Positions 22,565-37,000 of a stretch of DNA of 64,000 bases are shown piece after piece (the stretch's first letter is position 1; the number at the start of each line of letters is the position of its first letter). The stretch lies in NCBI GenBank assembly GCA_023101725.1, contig JALJCO010010315.1, forward strand, positions 124,001 to 188,000. The letters run 5' to 3'. The translations under genes were made by a program, and so were the position numbers. The notes under the pieces are model-generated. The model had not been told where the DNA came from and did not search any database. It saw only the letters and a list, made by a program, of their open reading frames with translations. Source of the DNA: Atherinomorus stipes. Taxonomy: Eukaryota; Chordata; Actinopteri; Atheriniformes; Atherinidae.

Positions 22565-23516
22565 AGACCGGGACCATGAATGACATCATAGACGAGGTCC
22601 CGCAGGAGTCCAGATCAGACCCGGACCATGAATGACATCATAAATGAAGTCCCGCAGGAGTCCAGATCAGACCCGGAACATGAATGACATCATAAATGCA
22701 GTCCTGCAGGAGTCCAGATCAGACCCGGACCATGAATGACATCATAGACTAAGTCCGCAGGAGTCCAGATCAGACCCGAAACATGAATGACATCATAGAC
22801 GAAGTCCCGCAGGAGTCCAGATCAGACCCGGACCATGAATGACATCATAGACTAAGTCCCACAGGAGTCCAGGTCAGACCCGGACCATGAATGACATCAT
22901 AGACTAAGTCCCACAGGAGTCCAGATCAGACCCGGACCATGAATGACATCATAAATGAAGTCCCGCAGGAGTCCAGATCAGACCCGGACCATGAATGACA
23001 TCATAGACTAAGTCCCACAGGAGTCCAGATCAGACCCGAAACATGAATGACATCATAGACGAAGTCCCGCAGGAGTCCAGATCAGACCCGGACCATGAAT
23101 GACATCATAGACTAAGTCCCGCAGGAGTCCAGATCAGACCCGGACCATGAATGACATCATAGACGAAGTCCCGCAGGAGTCCAGATCAGACCCGGACCAT
23201 GAATGACATCATAGACGAAGTCCCACAGGAGTCCAGATCAGACCCGGAACATGAATGACATCATAGACGAAGTCCAGCAGGAGTCCAGATCAGACCCGGA
23301 ACATGAATGACATCATAGACGAAGTCCAGCAGGAGTCCAGATCAGACCCGGAACATGAATGACATCATAGACGAAGTCCCGCAGGAGTCCAGATCAGACC
23401 CGGAACATGAATGACATCATAGACTAAGTCCCACAGGAGTCCAGATCAGACCCGGAACATGAATGACATCATAGACTAAGTCCCACAGGAGTCCAGATCA
23501 GACCCGGAACATGAAT
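22565..23516. repeat. 52-bp minisatellite upstream of plekho1
   Basis: About 18 copies of a 52-bp unit built from ACCATGAATGACATCATAGA, CGAAGTCCCGCAGGAGTCC and AGATCAGACCCGG. Variants alternate (AGACTAAGTCCCACAGG, AAATGAAGTCC). Each unit carries TGACATCA, one base from the CRE palindrome. The array ends about 570 bp before the plekho1 start codon. Confidence 0.95.
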
Positions 23517-23699
23517 AATAAAAAAAAACAAAAACTGAGCAACTTTTATATCCAATAAATTTATGATCAGATAGAGAAAAACACAAATAGTTCACACCGT
23601 CATCATCATCATCCTTATCCTCATCATCTCAACTACCATCATCCTCACCTAAGTTTCCTCCCCCCATCATCTTCCTCCTCCTCTCACCATCACCAGATG

Positions 23700-24086
23700 A
23701 AGATGCTGAGGAGAACCGGCTCAGACTACATGGGTCGTATACCGGCCGGGGGCGCTGTGCGGCTGCCGAGGAGCCGCTGAGCCAGCGGGGAGTCCGGGGA
23801 GGGGGGGAGGAGGGTGGAGGAGAGGGAGGAGTAACCGGACACCGACCATCAGAGCCGCTGCTGGCCGGTCAGAGTGCAGCGGAGCCCGGCGGCGGCAGCA
23901 GAGTCACACCGAGGACCGACACCCAAGGAGCGGCGGAGCTGAGGAGGAGGCTCCGGTCCCACCGCCGCACTTTGACCGGCTTTCAGCCGCTTCTGTCGGC
24001 TCGCGCCGGTGCGACGGTCCGCGGAGGAATAACGGAGTTCCGGAGAAAGTGTGAGCAGCGCCGCCAGCAGCCTGACAGCCGCCCGC
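23700..24086 (+). promoter_or_regulatory. plekho1: CpG-rich plekho1 promoter and 5' UTR
   Basis: GC content and CpG density rise sharply from about 23735 (CCGGCCGGGGGCGCTGTGCG) through the start codon and on into intron 1 to about 24240. The first exon's coding part begins at 24087 after GCCGCCCGC. No TATA box is evident. A dispersed-start CpG-island promoter is inferred. Confidence 0.75.
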
Positions 24087-27000
24087 ATGAAGAAGAACAA
24101 CTCCGGGAGGCGGGTGAGTGTTACCGGACACACCGGCGGCGCGAGACGGCCGCTTTTATCCCGGTCAACCGGAGCGCGAGGAACAAAAGGATTAGCTTTT
24201 ATTATGAAGAGGTGCGATCTGCGGAGCACTTTACTTCCGGTTTCCAGAATAAACGTTAACCGAATTCCGTTTGTTTGTCTGCGGAAGTTTGACGTAAACA
24301 TGGAAGAAATGATGAAAACAGACAGACGGAGGAGAAAAACCTCCGCAAAGGAGCGGAAGAAAGAATGAAAACCTGATCCAGGTTCACATTACTGATGGTT
24401 AAAAAGCCGTGAACGCAGCACCGCAATCTCCACACAAAAAGGCCCTGAAAGCGCACACACGCACACACACACGCGCACACGCACAGGTGTTCGTCTCAGC
24501 TGGTCCTCATCTTCCTGCTTCCTGTCTCCACCAGGGTCCGCTGGACTCGGGTCCACAGAACGCTCCACCTGATAAAGTGGGCTGGATCAGAAAGTTCTGC
24601 GGGAAGGGGATCTTCAGGGAGATCTGGAAGAACCGCTTTGTGGTTCTACGAGGAGACCAGCTGTTCATTTGTGAGAAGGAGGTGAGTCAGCAGGGGGCGT
24701 GGCCGACAGGTGAGCGATGCTGTCCACACCACGAATCAGAAGACCATCCTCAGCAGAGATCTTTACCACTTTAATTATCACCATGGTAACCAGTCAGAGG
24801 TCACAGCCATGTGGAATCTGACAGATGGTGTTGTCATGGAGACGTGATACCATATGTGATGTCATCAGTAACCTCAGTCAGATTCAGTCAGTCAGACACT
24901 CAAGATTTTTCATCCCATGTTTGCAGGACGTGTCAAACTAAGATGATCAATAATCACTTCAGAATAGCGTATTTCATTATCTTCATCACAGAGAGGAAGC
25001 TGAAACATAAGTTCCATACCAGAACCCACGAATCCATCTTCCCTGACTTCTACTGAGTTCTACTGAGTTCTACTCGACGCCTCTGTTGTTGTTGTGGTCC
25101 ATCTGCAAAGTTTATCTTCCACTTTCTACCGCTGACGTTCTGCAGGAGTCGGGTTTCAGTCTGAGCTGCAGACACACGTAGAGCTCCGGTTTCACTGCTG
25201 CACTGCAGGGCGGAACGTCCTCGCAGAACCCTTTACACACTCAGCATGTCCTCAAAGACCCTTATACACGCACAGAACGTCCTCGCAGAACCCTTAACAC
25301 ACACAGCATGTCCTCAGAGACCCTTATACACGCACAGAACGTCCTCGCAGAACCCTTAACGCACTCAGCATGTCCTCAGAGACCCTTATACATGCACAGA
25401 ACGTCCTCGCAGAACCCTTAACGCACTCAGCATGTCCTCAGAGACCCTTATACACGCACAGAACGTCCTCGCAGAACCCTTAACACACTCAGCATGTCCT
25501 CAGAGACCCTTATACACGCACAGAACGTCCTCGCAGAACCCTTTACACACTCAGCATGTCCTCAAAGACCCTTATACACGCACAGAACGTCCTCGCAGAA
25601 CCCTTAACACACTCAGCATGTCCTCAGAGACCCTTATACACGCACAGAACGTCCTCGCAGAACCCTTAACACACTCAGCATGTCCTCAAAGACCCTTATA
25701 CACGCACAGAACGTCCTCGCAGAACCCTTAACACACTCAGCATGTCCGCAGAGACCCTTATACACGCACAGAATGTCCTCGCAGAACCCTTAACACACTC
25801 AGCATGTCCTCAGAGACCCTTATACACGCACAGAATGTCCTCGCAGAACCCTTTACACACTCAGCATGTCCTCAGAGACCCTTATACACGCACAGAACGT
25901 CCTCGCAGAACCCTTAACGCACTCAGCATGTCCTCAGAGACCCTTATACACGCACAGAACGTCCTCGCAGAACCCTAAACGCACTCAGCATGTCCTCAGA
26001 GACCCTTATACATGCACAGAACGTCCTCACAGAACCCTTAACACACTCAGCATGTCCTCAGAGACCCTTATACACGCACAGAACGTCCTCGCAGAACCCT
26101 TTACGCACTCAGCATGTCCTCAGAGACCCTTATACACGCACAGAACGTCCTCGCAGAACCCTTTACACACTCAGCATGTCCTCAGAGACCCTTATACACG
26201 CACAGAACGTCCTCGCAGAACCCTTAACGCACTCAGCATGTCCTCAGAGACCCTTATACACGCACAGAATGTCCTCGCAGAACCCTTAACGCACTCAGCA
26301 TGTCCTCAGAGACCCTTATACACGCACAGAACGTCCTCGCAGAACCCTTAACGCACTCAGCATGTCCTCAGAGACCCTTATACACGCACAGAACGTCCTC
26401 GCAGAACCCTTAACGCACTCAGCATGTCCTCAGAGACCCTTATACACGCACAGAACGTCCTCGCAGAACCCTTAACGCACTCAGCATGTCCTCAGAGACC
26501 CTTATACACGCACAGAACGTCCTCGCAGAACCCTTAACACACTCAGCATGTCCTCAGAGACCCTTATACACACACAGAACGTCCTCGCAGAACCCTTAAC
26601 ACACTCAGCATGTCCTCAGAGACCCTTATACACGCACAGAACGTCCTCGCAGAACCCTTAACACACTCAGCATGTCCTCAGAGACCCTTATACACGCACA
26701 GAACGTCCTCGCAGAACCCTTAACACACTCAGCATGTCCTCAGAGACCCTTATACACGCACAGAACGTCCTCGCAGAACCCTTTAGCCACTCAGCATGTC
26801 CTCAGAGACCCTTATACACGCACAGAACGTCCTCGCAGAACCCTAAACGCACTCAGCATGTCCTCAGAGACCCTTATACATGCACAGAACGTCCTCACAG
26901 AACCCTTAACACACTCAGCATGTCCTCAGAGACCCTTATACACGCACAGAACGTCCTCGCAGAACCCTTTACGCACTCAGCATGTCCTCAGAGACCCTTA

Positions 27001-30000
27001 TACACGCACAGAACGTCCTCGCAGAACCCTTTACACACTCAGCATGTCCTCAGAGACCCTTATACACGCACAGAACGTCCTCGCAGAACCCTTAACACAC
27101 TCAGCATGTCCTCAGAGACCCTTATACACGCACAGAACGTCCTCGCAGAACCCTTAACGCACTCAGCATGTCCTCAGAGACCCTTATACACGCACAGAAC
27201 GTCCTCGCAGAACCCTTAACGCACTCAGCATGTCCTCAGAGACCCTTATACACGCACAGAACGTTCTCGCAGAACCCTTAACACACTCAGCATGTCCTCA
27301 GAGACCCTTATACACACACAGAACGTCCTCGCAGAACCCTTAACACACTCAGCATGTCCTCAGAGACCCTTATACACGCACAGAACGTCCTCGCAGAACC
27401 CTTAACACACTCAGCATGTCCTCAGAGACCCTTATACACACACAGAACGTCCTCGCAGAACCCTTAACACACTCAGCATGTCCTCAGAGACCCTTATACA
27501 CGCACAGAACGTCCTCGCAGAACCCTTTAGCCACTCAGCATGTCCTCAGAGACCCTTATACAGGCATAGAACGTCCTTGCAGAACCCTTTACACACTCAG
27601 CATGTCCTCAGAGACCCTTATACACACACAGAACGTCCTCGCAGAACCCTTAACAGGCATAGAACATCCTCGCAGAACCCTTTACACACTCAGCATGTCC
27701 TCAGAGACCCTTATACACGCACAGAACGTCCTCGCAGAACCCTTAACACACTCAGCATGTCCTCAGAGACCCTTATACACGCACAGAACGTCCTCGCAGA
27801 ACCCTTAACACACTCAGCATGTCCTCAGAGACCCTTATACACACACAGAACGTCCTCGCAGAACCCTTAACACACTCAGCATGTCCTCAGAGACCCTTAT
27901 ACACGCACAGAACGTCCTCGCAGAACCCTTTAGCCACTCAGCATGTCCTCAGAGACCCTTATACAGGCATAGAACGTCCTTGCAGAACCCTTTACACACT
28001 CAGCATGTCCTCAGAGACCCTTATACACGCATAGAACGTCCTCGCAGAACCCTTTACACACTCAGCATGTCCTCAGAGACCCTTATACACGCACAGAACG
28101 TCCTCGCAGAACCCTTAACAGGCATAGAACATCCTCGCAGAACCCTTTACACACTCAGCATGTCCTCAGAGACCCTTACACACGCATAGAACGTCCTCGC
28201 AGAACCCTTAACACACTCAGCATGTCCTCAGAGACCCTTATACACGCATAGAACGTCCTCGCAGAACCCTTAACGCACTCAGCATGTCCTCAGAGACCCT
28301 TATACATGCATAGAACGTCCTCGCAGAACCCTTAACACACTCAGCATGTCCTCAGAGACCCTTATACACGCACAGAACATCTTCGCAGAACCCTTAACAC
28401 ACTCAGCATGTCCTCAGAGACCCTTATACACGCATAGAACGTCCTCGCAGAACCCTTAACACACTCAGCATGTCCTCAGAGACCCTTATACACGCACAGA
28501 ACGTCCTCGCAGAACCCCTAACAGGCACAGAACATCCTCACAGGTCCTTTAACACACACAGCACATTCTCAGAACTGTTGACTTGCAGACCATTGTAAGG
28601 GACCACAGAACATTTAGTGTAGAACATCCTAATAGAACATTTGAAATTATGTAAAACATGTTGACAGAACATTTTAAAATGTATATCAATCCCATTAAAC
28701 CTTTTCTAACTTAAAGAAACATCTTTACAGAGCTGTTATTACACACAGAACCCTTCTAACATGTAGAACATCCTGGCAGAACCTAACATGTAGAGTAGTT
28801 GTAGAACCTTTCTACGTATGATGTAAAACTACTAGTAAAACCTAACATGTAGAACATCGGCAGAACCTTTCTAACATGTAAAACATCTTGGTAGAACCTT
28901 TCTAGCATGTGGCACATCCTGGTAGAACCTTTCTAACATGTAGAACATCCTGGTAGAACTTTTCTAACAGGTAGAACATCCTGGTAGAAACTTTCTAACA
29001 TGTGGAACATCCTGGTAGAAACTTTCTAACATGTGGAACATCCTGGTAGAACCTTCCTAACGTAAAACATCCTGGTAGAACCTTTCTAACATGTGGAACA
29101 TCCTGGTATAACCTTTTTTATCATATACATCATCCTGGTAGAACCCTTCTAACGTAGAGAACCTTTCTAAAGTAGGACATCCTGGTAGAACTTGTCTTAC
29201 GTAGAACATCCTGGTAGAACCATTCTAATATAGAAAACATCCTGGTAGAAACTTTCTAACATGTGGAACATCCTGGTAGAACCTTTCTAACGTAAAACAT
29301 CCTGGTAGAAACTTTCTAACATGTGGAACATCCTGGTAGAACCTTTCTAACGTAAAACATCCTGGTAGAAACTTTCTAACATGTGGAACATCCTGGTAGA
29401 ACCTTTCTAACGTAAAACATCCTGGTAGAAACTTTCTAACATGTGGAACATCCTGGTAGAACCTTTCTAACGTAAAACATCCTGGTAGAAACTTTCTAAC
29501 ATGTAGAACATCCTGGTAGAACTTTTCTAACGTAAAACATCCTGGCAGAACTTTTCTAACGTAAAACATCCTGGTAGAAACTTTCTAACATGTAGAACAT
29601 CCTGGTAGAACTTTTCTAACGTAAAACATCCTGGCAGAACTTTTCTAACGTAAAACATCCTGGTAGAAACTTTCTAACATGTAGAACATCCTGGTAGAAC
29701 TTTTCTAACGTAAAACATCCTGGCAGAACTTTTCTAACGTAAAACATCCTGGTAGAAACTTTCTAACATGTGGAACATCCTGGTAGAACCTTTCTAACGT
29801 AAAACATCCTGGTAGAAACTTTATAACATGTAGAACATCCTTGTAGCACTTTTCTTGAATGTGGAACATCCTGGTTGAACCATTCTAACATGTGGAACAT
29901 CCTGGTATAACCTTTTTTTATCATATACATCATCCTGGTAGAACTTTTCTAACGTAGAGAACCTTTCTAAAGTAGAACATCCTGGTAGAACCTGTCTAAC

Positions 30001-30987
30001 GTAGAACATCTTAGCAGAACCGTTATCATACACACAGAACAGTTCTGACAGAACGTTCCTGCGGAACCTCAGTTACAGAATTGTGTCACTAAAGAACACT
30101 GACAGGGTTAAACTTGGTTCTGTGTTTACCTGACTTCTGCATAAATTTGCATATTAATGAGATGAAACTAATTTGACTGAAACTTGTATTGCTGTGCGTG
30201 TGTGTGTGTGTGTGTGTGTCAGTGCTGAGTTTTTGCGGTGCGTTCAGGGTCATCAGCCATCTTTATATTTATCGGAGGAACTTGACTTTTGAAGAAGTTG
30301 GTGTTTCTTCACTTCCTGTTTCTGGCAGTCGCCTCGGCGACGGTCACATGCCAAGCTTGCTGAAAAGGGTCCGAGCACCTAAAAAGGAGACGTGATGTTC
30401 GTGAAGTTTCTGTGGCGGACTTCGACTTCTGCTTTCAGCTGCTCGGCTTCCTGTCCGACCAAGAATAGATTCCCTGTGCGACGGCAGAGAAACCACACGC
30501 GGAGATGTACATCTGTCAGCGCGACTTCCTCACGTCGTCTTCATCGACAGATCTGTCGGATCACTGATCAGCTGAGTGATTGTGAGACTTTCTGGTTGGA
30601 TCAGATTCTGTAATGATTCATCTGTTGGACTAAAACCTGGTGTAGTTCAGGTTCTGTTGGTTTTCTTTGTTCAGGTCTAAGAGTTTGTTAATAAGCCCCG
30701 CCCACATCGTCTTTGACTCCACCCACCTCAGCTAATCAGCAGCTCCATGTACGGTTTGACCCACCTTCAGTCCAGAAACAAGACCTTGCTGGTCTTGGAC
30801 CAGTCTGAGGTCTTCTGATCCAGGTTCTCCGGGACCACCTGGTGGTCTGGTTAGCAGAATGTCCATCCATCTTAACCAGAGCTAAACAGGCTCTCCATCT
30901 AACCAGTAATCTGGACTGGTCGGGCCGGTTCTCCTACCAGAGGCCCCCCACCCCCCCAACCCCGTAACCGATGGCAACCAGACAACA

Positions 30988-31025
<38 letters not shown>

Positions 31026-34000
31026 GAGCAGATTTGTTTCTCAAATCAGGTCTACAGAGTCTCCATTTGCAAGTCATCTCATCAGATTTGTGTCTAGACA
31101 TGACCGGGAAGGGGGTTGCCATGGTAACGACATCGAGCTGGTGTTTTCATAAACAATTATATTTGCTTGACCAGAAGACTTCAGAGAATTCTCTTCTGTC
31201 TCTGAGTCCTGGTCTGATCCAGGTTCTGGTGGGAACCGCGGTTCTGATCCAGGTTCTGGTGGGAACCGCGGTTCTGATCTGAGGTTCTGGTCTGAATTTC
31301 TGGTCTGACTATGGAACGGTGTCTGGTGCAGCCAGGAAGGACAGATGTTTGTTCACATCACGTATGACATGCAGGATTACCGCGGATTAACACGCTTACA
31401 CGCGTCATCTCAGGGAACAGATGGAGGTTAGACAGTTGCTCGCTGTGCTCTGATTGGCTGCTTCAGGGAACAGAAGGAGGTTAGACAGTCGCTCGCTGCG
31501 CTCTGATTGGCTGCTTCAGGGAACAGAAGGAGGTTAGACAGTTGCTCGCTGTGCTCTGATTGGCTGCTTCAGGGAACAGAAGGAGGTTAGACTGTCGCTT
31601 GCTGCGCTCTGATTGGCTGCTTCAGGGAACAGATGGAGGTTAGACAGTTGCTCGCTGTGCTCTGATTGGCTGCTTCAGGGAACAGAAGGAGGTTAGACTG
31701 TTGCTCGCTGTGCTCTGATTGGCTGCTTCAGGGAACAGAAGGAGGTTACACAGTCGCTCGCTGCGCTCCGATTGGCTGCTTCAGGGAACAGATGGAGGTT
31801 AGACAGTTGCTCGCTGCGCTCTGATTGGCTGCTTCAGGGAACAGAAGGAGGTTACACAGTCGCTCGCTGCGCTCCGATTGGCTGCTTCAGGGAACAGATG
31901 GAGGTTAGACAGTTGCTCGCTGCGCTCTGATTGGCTGCTTCAGGGAACAGAAGGAGGTTAGACAGTCGCTCGCTGCGCTCTGATTGGCTGCTTCAGGGAA
32001 CAGAAGGAGGTTAGACAATCGCTCGCTGCACTCTGATTGGCTGCTTCAGGGAACAGAAGGAGGTTAGACAGTTGCTTGCTGCGCTCTGATTGGCTGCTTC
32101 AGGGAACAGAAGGAGGTTAGACTGTCGCTCGCTGCGCTCTGATTGGCTGCTTCAGGGAACAGAAGGAGGTTAGACTGTCGCTCGCTGCGCTCTGATTGGC
32201 TGCTTCAGGGAACAGAAGGAGGTTAGACCATCGCTTGCTGCACTCTGATTGGCTGCTTCACCTCCATCATGCTTCAGCTGGACATCGGACTCTGGCCTAC
32301 ATGAGACCTCTTGTTCACCAGGAGATCACCTGGTGAAAAAATGGGCGGAGCTAATCGGTGGGCGTCGGCTCTGCAGAGGGGATGATGCAGCTGCATGAAC
32401 TTACTGATGATGATGATGATGATGAAGGTCACTGCAGCTATTATGTAACCCTGACTGGAACTGGATCCTGATCAATGATGATCAATGATGTGGCACACGC
32501 TCAGTCAGCTGATTTGATCGCTTGCAGCGGTTTTGAGGACAGTTTGGTGTCCTGCCAGGATCAGCTGATCCATGTTTCAGCTGATCTTCTACTTGGTTCT
32601 GATCCGCCGACTTGGACCACCTCAGCTGGTCCTGTCAGACCTTCTGGTCCATCACTGATCCGGAGGTTCAGACTCACCAAACGTCCTCACACCCTCTGAC
32701 CTCCAGATGAGAGTGTGTTTTCCCTCCCAGGAAGTCTCAGTTTAAGGCTGGTTAATAATGGATGCAGTTTCCATGGAGATTAAACAGCTGAGGTGAAGCA
32801 CACACACGAATCCGCATGTGTGTGAAGGAAGTCCTGCGTTCCTCTCAGATGACGGTAGCATAGCTTTTGACTGAACCTGTTCATGTTTCCACTCTTCATG
32901 CCGAGCTAAGCTAAGCTAGGACAGCATTTACTCCCGTCTGCCACCAAGGATCTGGGGGTTTATCTTCATGCCCCGCCCTCTAAGGACTCTTGACAGCTCT
33001 TACCTGTGCATTGTACCTGTGTGTCTGCAGGTGAAGGATCTGGGCCGGGCCGATGAGGTTCTGGACCTGTACGACTATGAACGCTGTGAGGAGATCCGCA
33101 AGAACAAGAGCCGCAGCAAAAAGAACCACAGCAAGTTCAGGCTGCAGCGCTGCAGCTCGCCGGGGAACATGGTACACCTGCACACACCTGAATATACACC
33201 TGCACACACCTGAATATACGACTGCACACACCTGAACATACACCTGCACACACCTGAACATACACCTGCACACACATAGATATGTCTGCGCACACCTGAA
33301 CATACACCTGCACACACCTGAATATACAACTGCACACACCTGAACATACACCTGCACACACCTGAATATACAACTGCACACACCTGAACATACACCTGCA
33401 CACACCTGAATATACACCTGCACACACCTGAATATACAACTGCGCACACCTGAACATACACCTGCACACACCTGAATATACAACTGCACACACCTGAACA
33501 TACACCTGCACACACCTGAATATACAACTGCACACACCTGAACATACACCTGCACACACCTGAATATACAACTGCACACACCTGAACATACACCTGCACA
33601 CACCTGAATATACACCTGCACACACCTGAACATACACCTGCACACACCTGAACATACACCTGCACACACCTGAATATACAACTGCACACACCTGAACATA
33701 CACCTGCACACACCTAGATACGTCTGCACACACCTGAATATACACCTGCACACACATAGATATGTCTGCGCACACCTGAACCTACACCTGTCCTGCACAC
33801 ACATAGATATGTCTGCGCACACCTGAACCTACACCTGCACACACATAGATATGTCTGCGCACACCTGAACATACACCTCCAAACATGTAGATGCGTCTGC
33901 AAACACATGGACACACCTGGACATACACCTGCACACACATAGATACGTCGGCACACACCTGGACACCTGAATATACACCTGCGCACACTATATAGATACG

Positions 34001-37000
34001 TCTGCACACACCTGAACATACACCTCCAAACATGTAGATGCGTCTGCACACACCTGGACACAAATGAACATACACCTGCACACACATAGATACACATGCA
34101 CATATGTAGATACGTCTGCACACACATGGACATACACATGGACACACCTTGACATACGCCTGCACACTCAGATATGTCTGCGCACACCTGTACATACATC
34201 TGCACACAAGCAGATGCGTCTGCACACTCAGGGAAACACGTGAACATACACCTGCACACACCTGGACACACCTGAACATACACCTGCACACACATAGATG
34301 CATCTGCACACACCTGGACACACGTGAACATACACTTGGACACAAATGAATATACACCTGCACACACCTAGACACATCCTTCATCATCACTAAGCCCCGC
34401 CCTTCACAGCTGATCCGTGTTCCATCGTCACTAAGCCCCGCCCCTTGTGTGTTGCAGGTTCCTAACCTGATCTTTCTGGCCGTCAGTCCGGAGGAGAAAG
34501 AGTCCTGGATCAGCAACCTGAATGCCGCCATCACCAGAGCCAAGAACCGAGTTCTGGATGAGGTACTTGACAGAATCCTGACAGAACCCGATTGTCTCCT
34601 AATCAGAATTCTTGTTTTAGGACCGAGGTTTAGCAGGTGAAGGGGGGTGGTCTGGGGTGGTCTGGACGGCGTGGTCTCCATCAGGTTCTGGTAGCTGTGA
34701 TGGGTTCTGTTGTGTTCCTGTTTCAGCTTTATTTATTTGTTTGGTTCCTGGATGGTTACTAGATCGCGGAGATCTTACGTCCTCGTGGAGGACCACATCA
34801 GGACCTCCGTGTCAGACTCCGTCCTTGTCTGGACCTGTCCTCTGCTTTACCGAACTAAGAGAACCTGGATGATCACAGACATTCATCCAGATCAGGAAAT
34901 GCGCTCAAAACCGAGAACTGGTCAGAACTGGTCCTGCAGGCCAGTTTGCTGCAGCTTAGAGCAGGACCACCAGCGGCCGTGCAGGTTTTACATGTTTCAT
35001 GTCCGGCACGAGTCAGGTCCCGTAAACCAGCTCCAGCTGTTTTGGGCTGTTGCAGGTCCGCCAGAGTTCTGCAGGATCCGAACGGGCATGTAGCACTGGT
35101 CCAGTCCACCAGAGCCACGATCCTGCAAGGTGTAGAACAGGGATCCCCAGTTCCGGTCCTCGAGGACCGGAAGTGGGGATCCCTGGTGTAGAAGCGTCCC
35201 TTCTGGACCTAATGGCTCATGCCTCTGCAGAGCTGAATCACGTAAACATGAGGAACTGGACGTGGCCACCCCTGACTGACCCCTGATTACATCACTTCCT
35301 GCTTAGAATCCATGTCCCGTTTCTGAACACAGAGTCACCAGGACTGATCAATACTCTGATCGATACTCTCACATGTCCCAACTTGTGTCATTGATCCAGT
35401 TGGGCTTTAGGGCAACCCCTCTCTGCTGGTCCTGTTGGACCTCACTGCCTGCAGATACGGTTGACCCCCCCCCCCCAACCCCCCGGTCCTAAAACACCAG
35501 CCTGGAGCCGGTCTGTGGACCTGAACTTCCAGCTGTTTTCTGTCTGACTGGTCTGGTTTTCTGTCCCGTCCTCGGTCCCCGTCTTCCTGCTGCATGTGCT
35601 GCCTCTTGGTTCCATCACTGATAAGCATAACCTGTCCTGTTCTACGCTGACGATAAACAGCTCTATGTACCACAGATCTATGTACCACAAGTGTATTTAC
35701 CACAGATCTATGTACCACAAGTGTATTAACCACAGATCTATGTACCATAGGTGTATTTACCACAGATCTATGTACCACAGGTGTATTAACCACAGATCTA
35801 TGTACCATAGGTGTATTTACCACAGATCTATGTACCACAGCTGTATTAACCACAGATCTATGTACCACAGGTGTATTAACCACAGATCTATGTACCACAG
35901 GTGTATTAACCACAGATCTATGTACCACAGGTGTATTTACCACAGATCTATGTACCACAGGTGTATTAACCACAGATCTATGTACCACAGGTGTATTAAC
36001 CACAGATCTATGTACCATAGGTGTATTTACCACAGATCTATGTACCACAGGTCTATGTACCACAGGTGTATTTACCACAGATCTATGTACCGCAGGTGTA
36101 TTTACCACAGATCTATGTACCACAGGTGTATTAACCACAGATCTATGTACCACAGGTGTATTTACCACAGATCTATGTACCACAGGTGTATTAACCACAG
36201 ATCTATGTACCATAGGTGTATTAACCACAGATCTATGTACCACAGGTGTATTAACCACAGATCTATGTACCATAGGTGTATTTACCACAGATCTATGTAC
36301 CACAGGTGTATTAACCACAGATCTATGTACCACAGATCTATATACCACAGGTGTATTAACCACAGATCTATGTACCACAGGTGTATTAACCACAGATCTA
36401 TGTACCACAGGTGTATTTACCACAGATCTATGTACCACAGGTGTATTTACCACAGATCTATGTACCGCAGGTGTATTTACCACAGATCTATGTACCACAG
36501 GTGTATTAACCACAGATCTATGTACCACAGGTGTATTTACCACAGATCTATGTACCGCAGGTGTATTTACCACAGATCTATGTACCACAGGTGTATTTAC
36601 CACAGATCTATGTACCACAGGTGTATTTACCACAGATCTATGTACCACAGGTGTATTTACCACAGATCTATGTACCGCAGGTGTATTTACCACAGATCTA
36701 TGTACCACAGGTGTATTTACCACAGATCTATGTACCACAGGTGTATTAACCACAGATCTATGTACCACAGGTGTATTAACCACAGATCTATGTACCACAG
36801 GTCTATGTACCACAGGTGTATTTACCACAGATCTATGTACCACAGGTGTATTAACCACAGATCTATGTACCACAGGTCTATGTATCACAGGTGTATTTAC
36901 CACAGATCTATGTACCACAGGTGTATTTACCACAGATCTATGTACCACAGGTGTATTAACCACAGATCTATGTACCACAGATCTATATACCACAGGTGTA

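Noticed and set aside
25432..28189. Repeated 100-160-codon frames ([19 protein letters not shown])
   Set aside because: Three 62-bp units equal 186 bp, so the same pseudo-frame recurs. Located inside plekho1 intron 2.
25215..28545. CRISPR array
   Set aside because: Units are contiguous without unique spacers, in a vertebrate intron; no cas genes.
32980..34681. Cys-rich minus-strand frames resembling knottin or metallothionein-like repeats
   Set aside because: Reverse reading of the CACACCTG array in intron 3; the cysteines come from TGTGTGCAGG.
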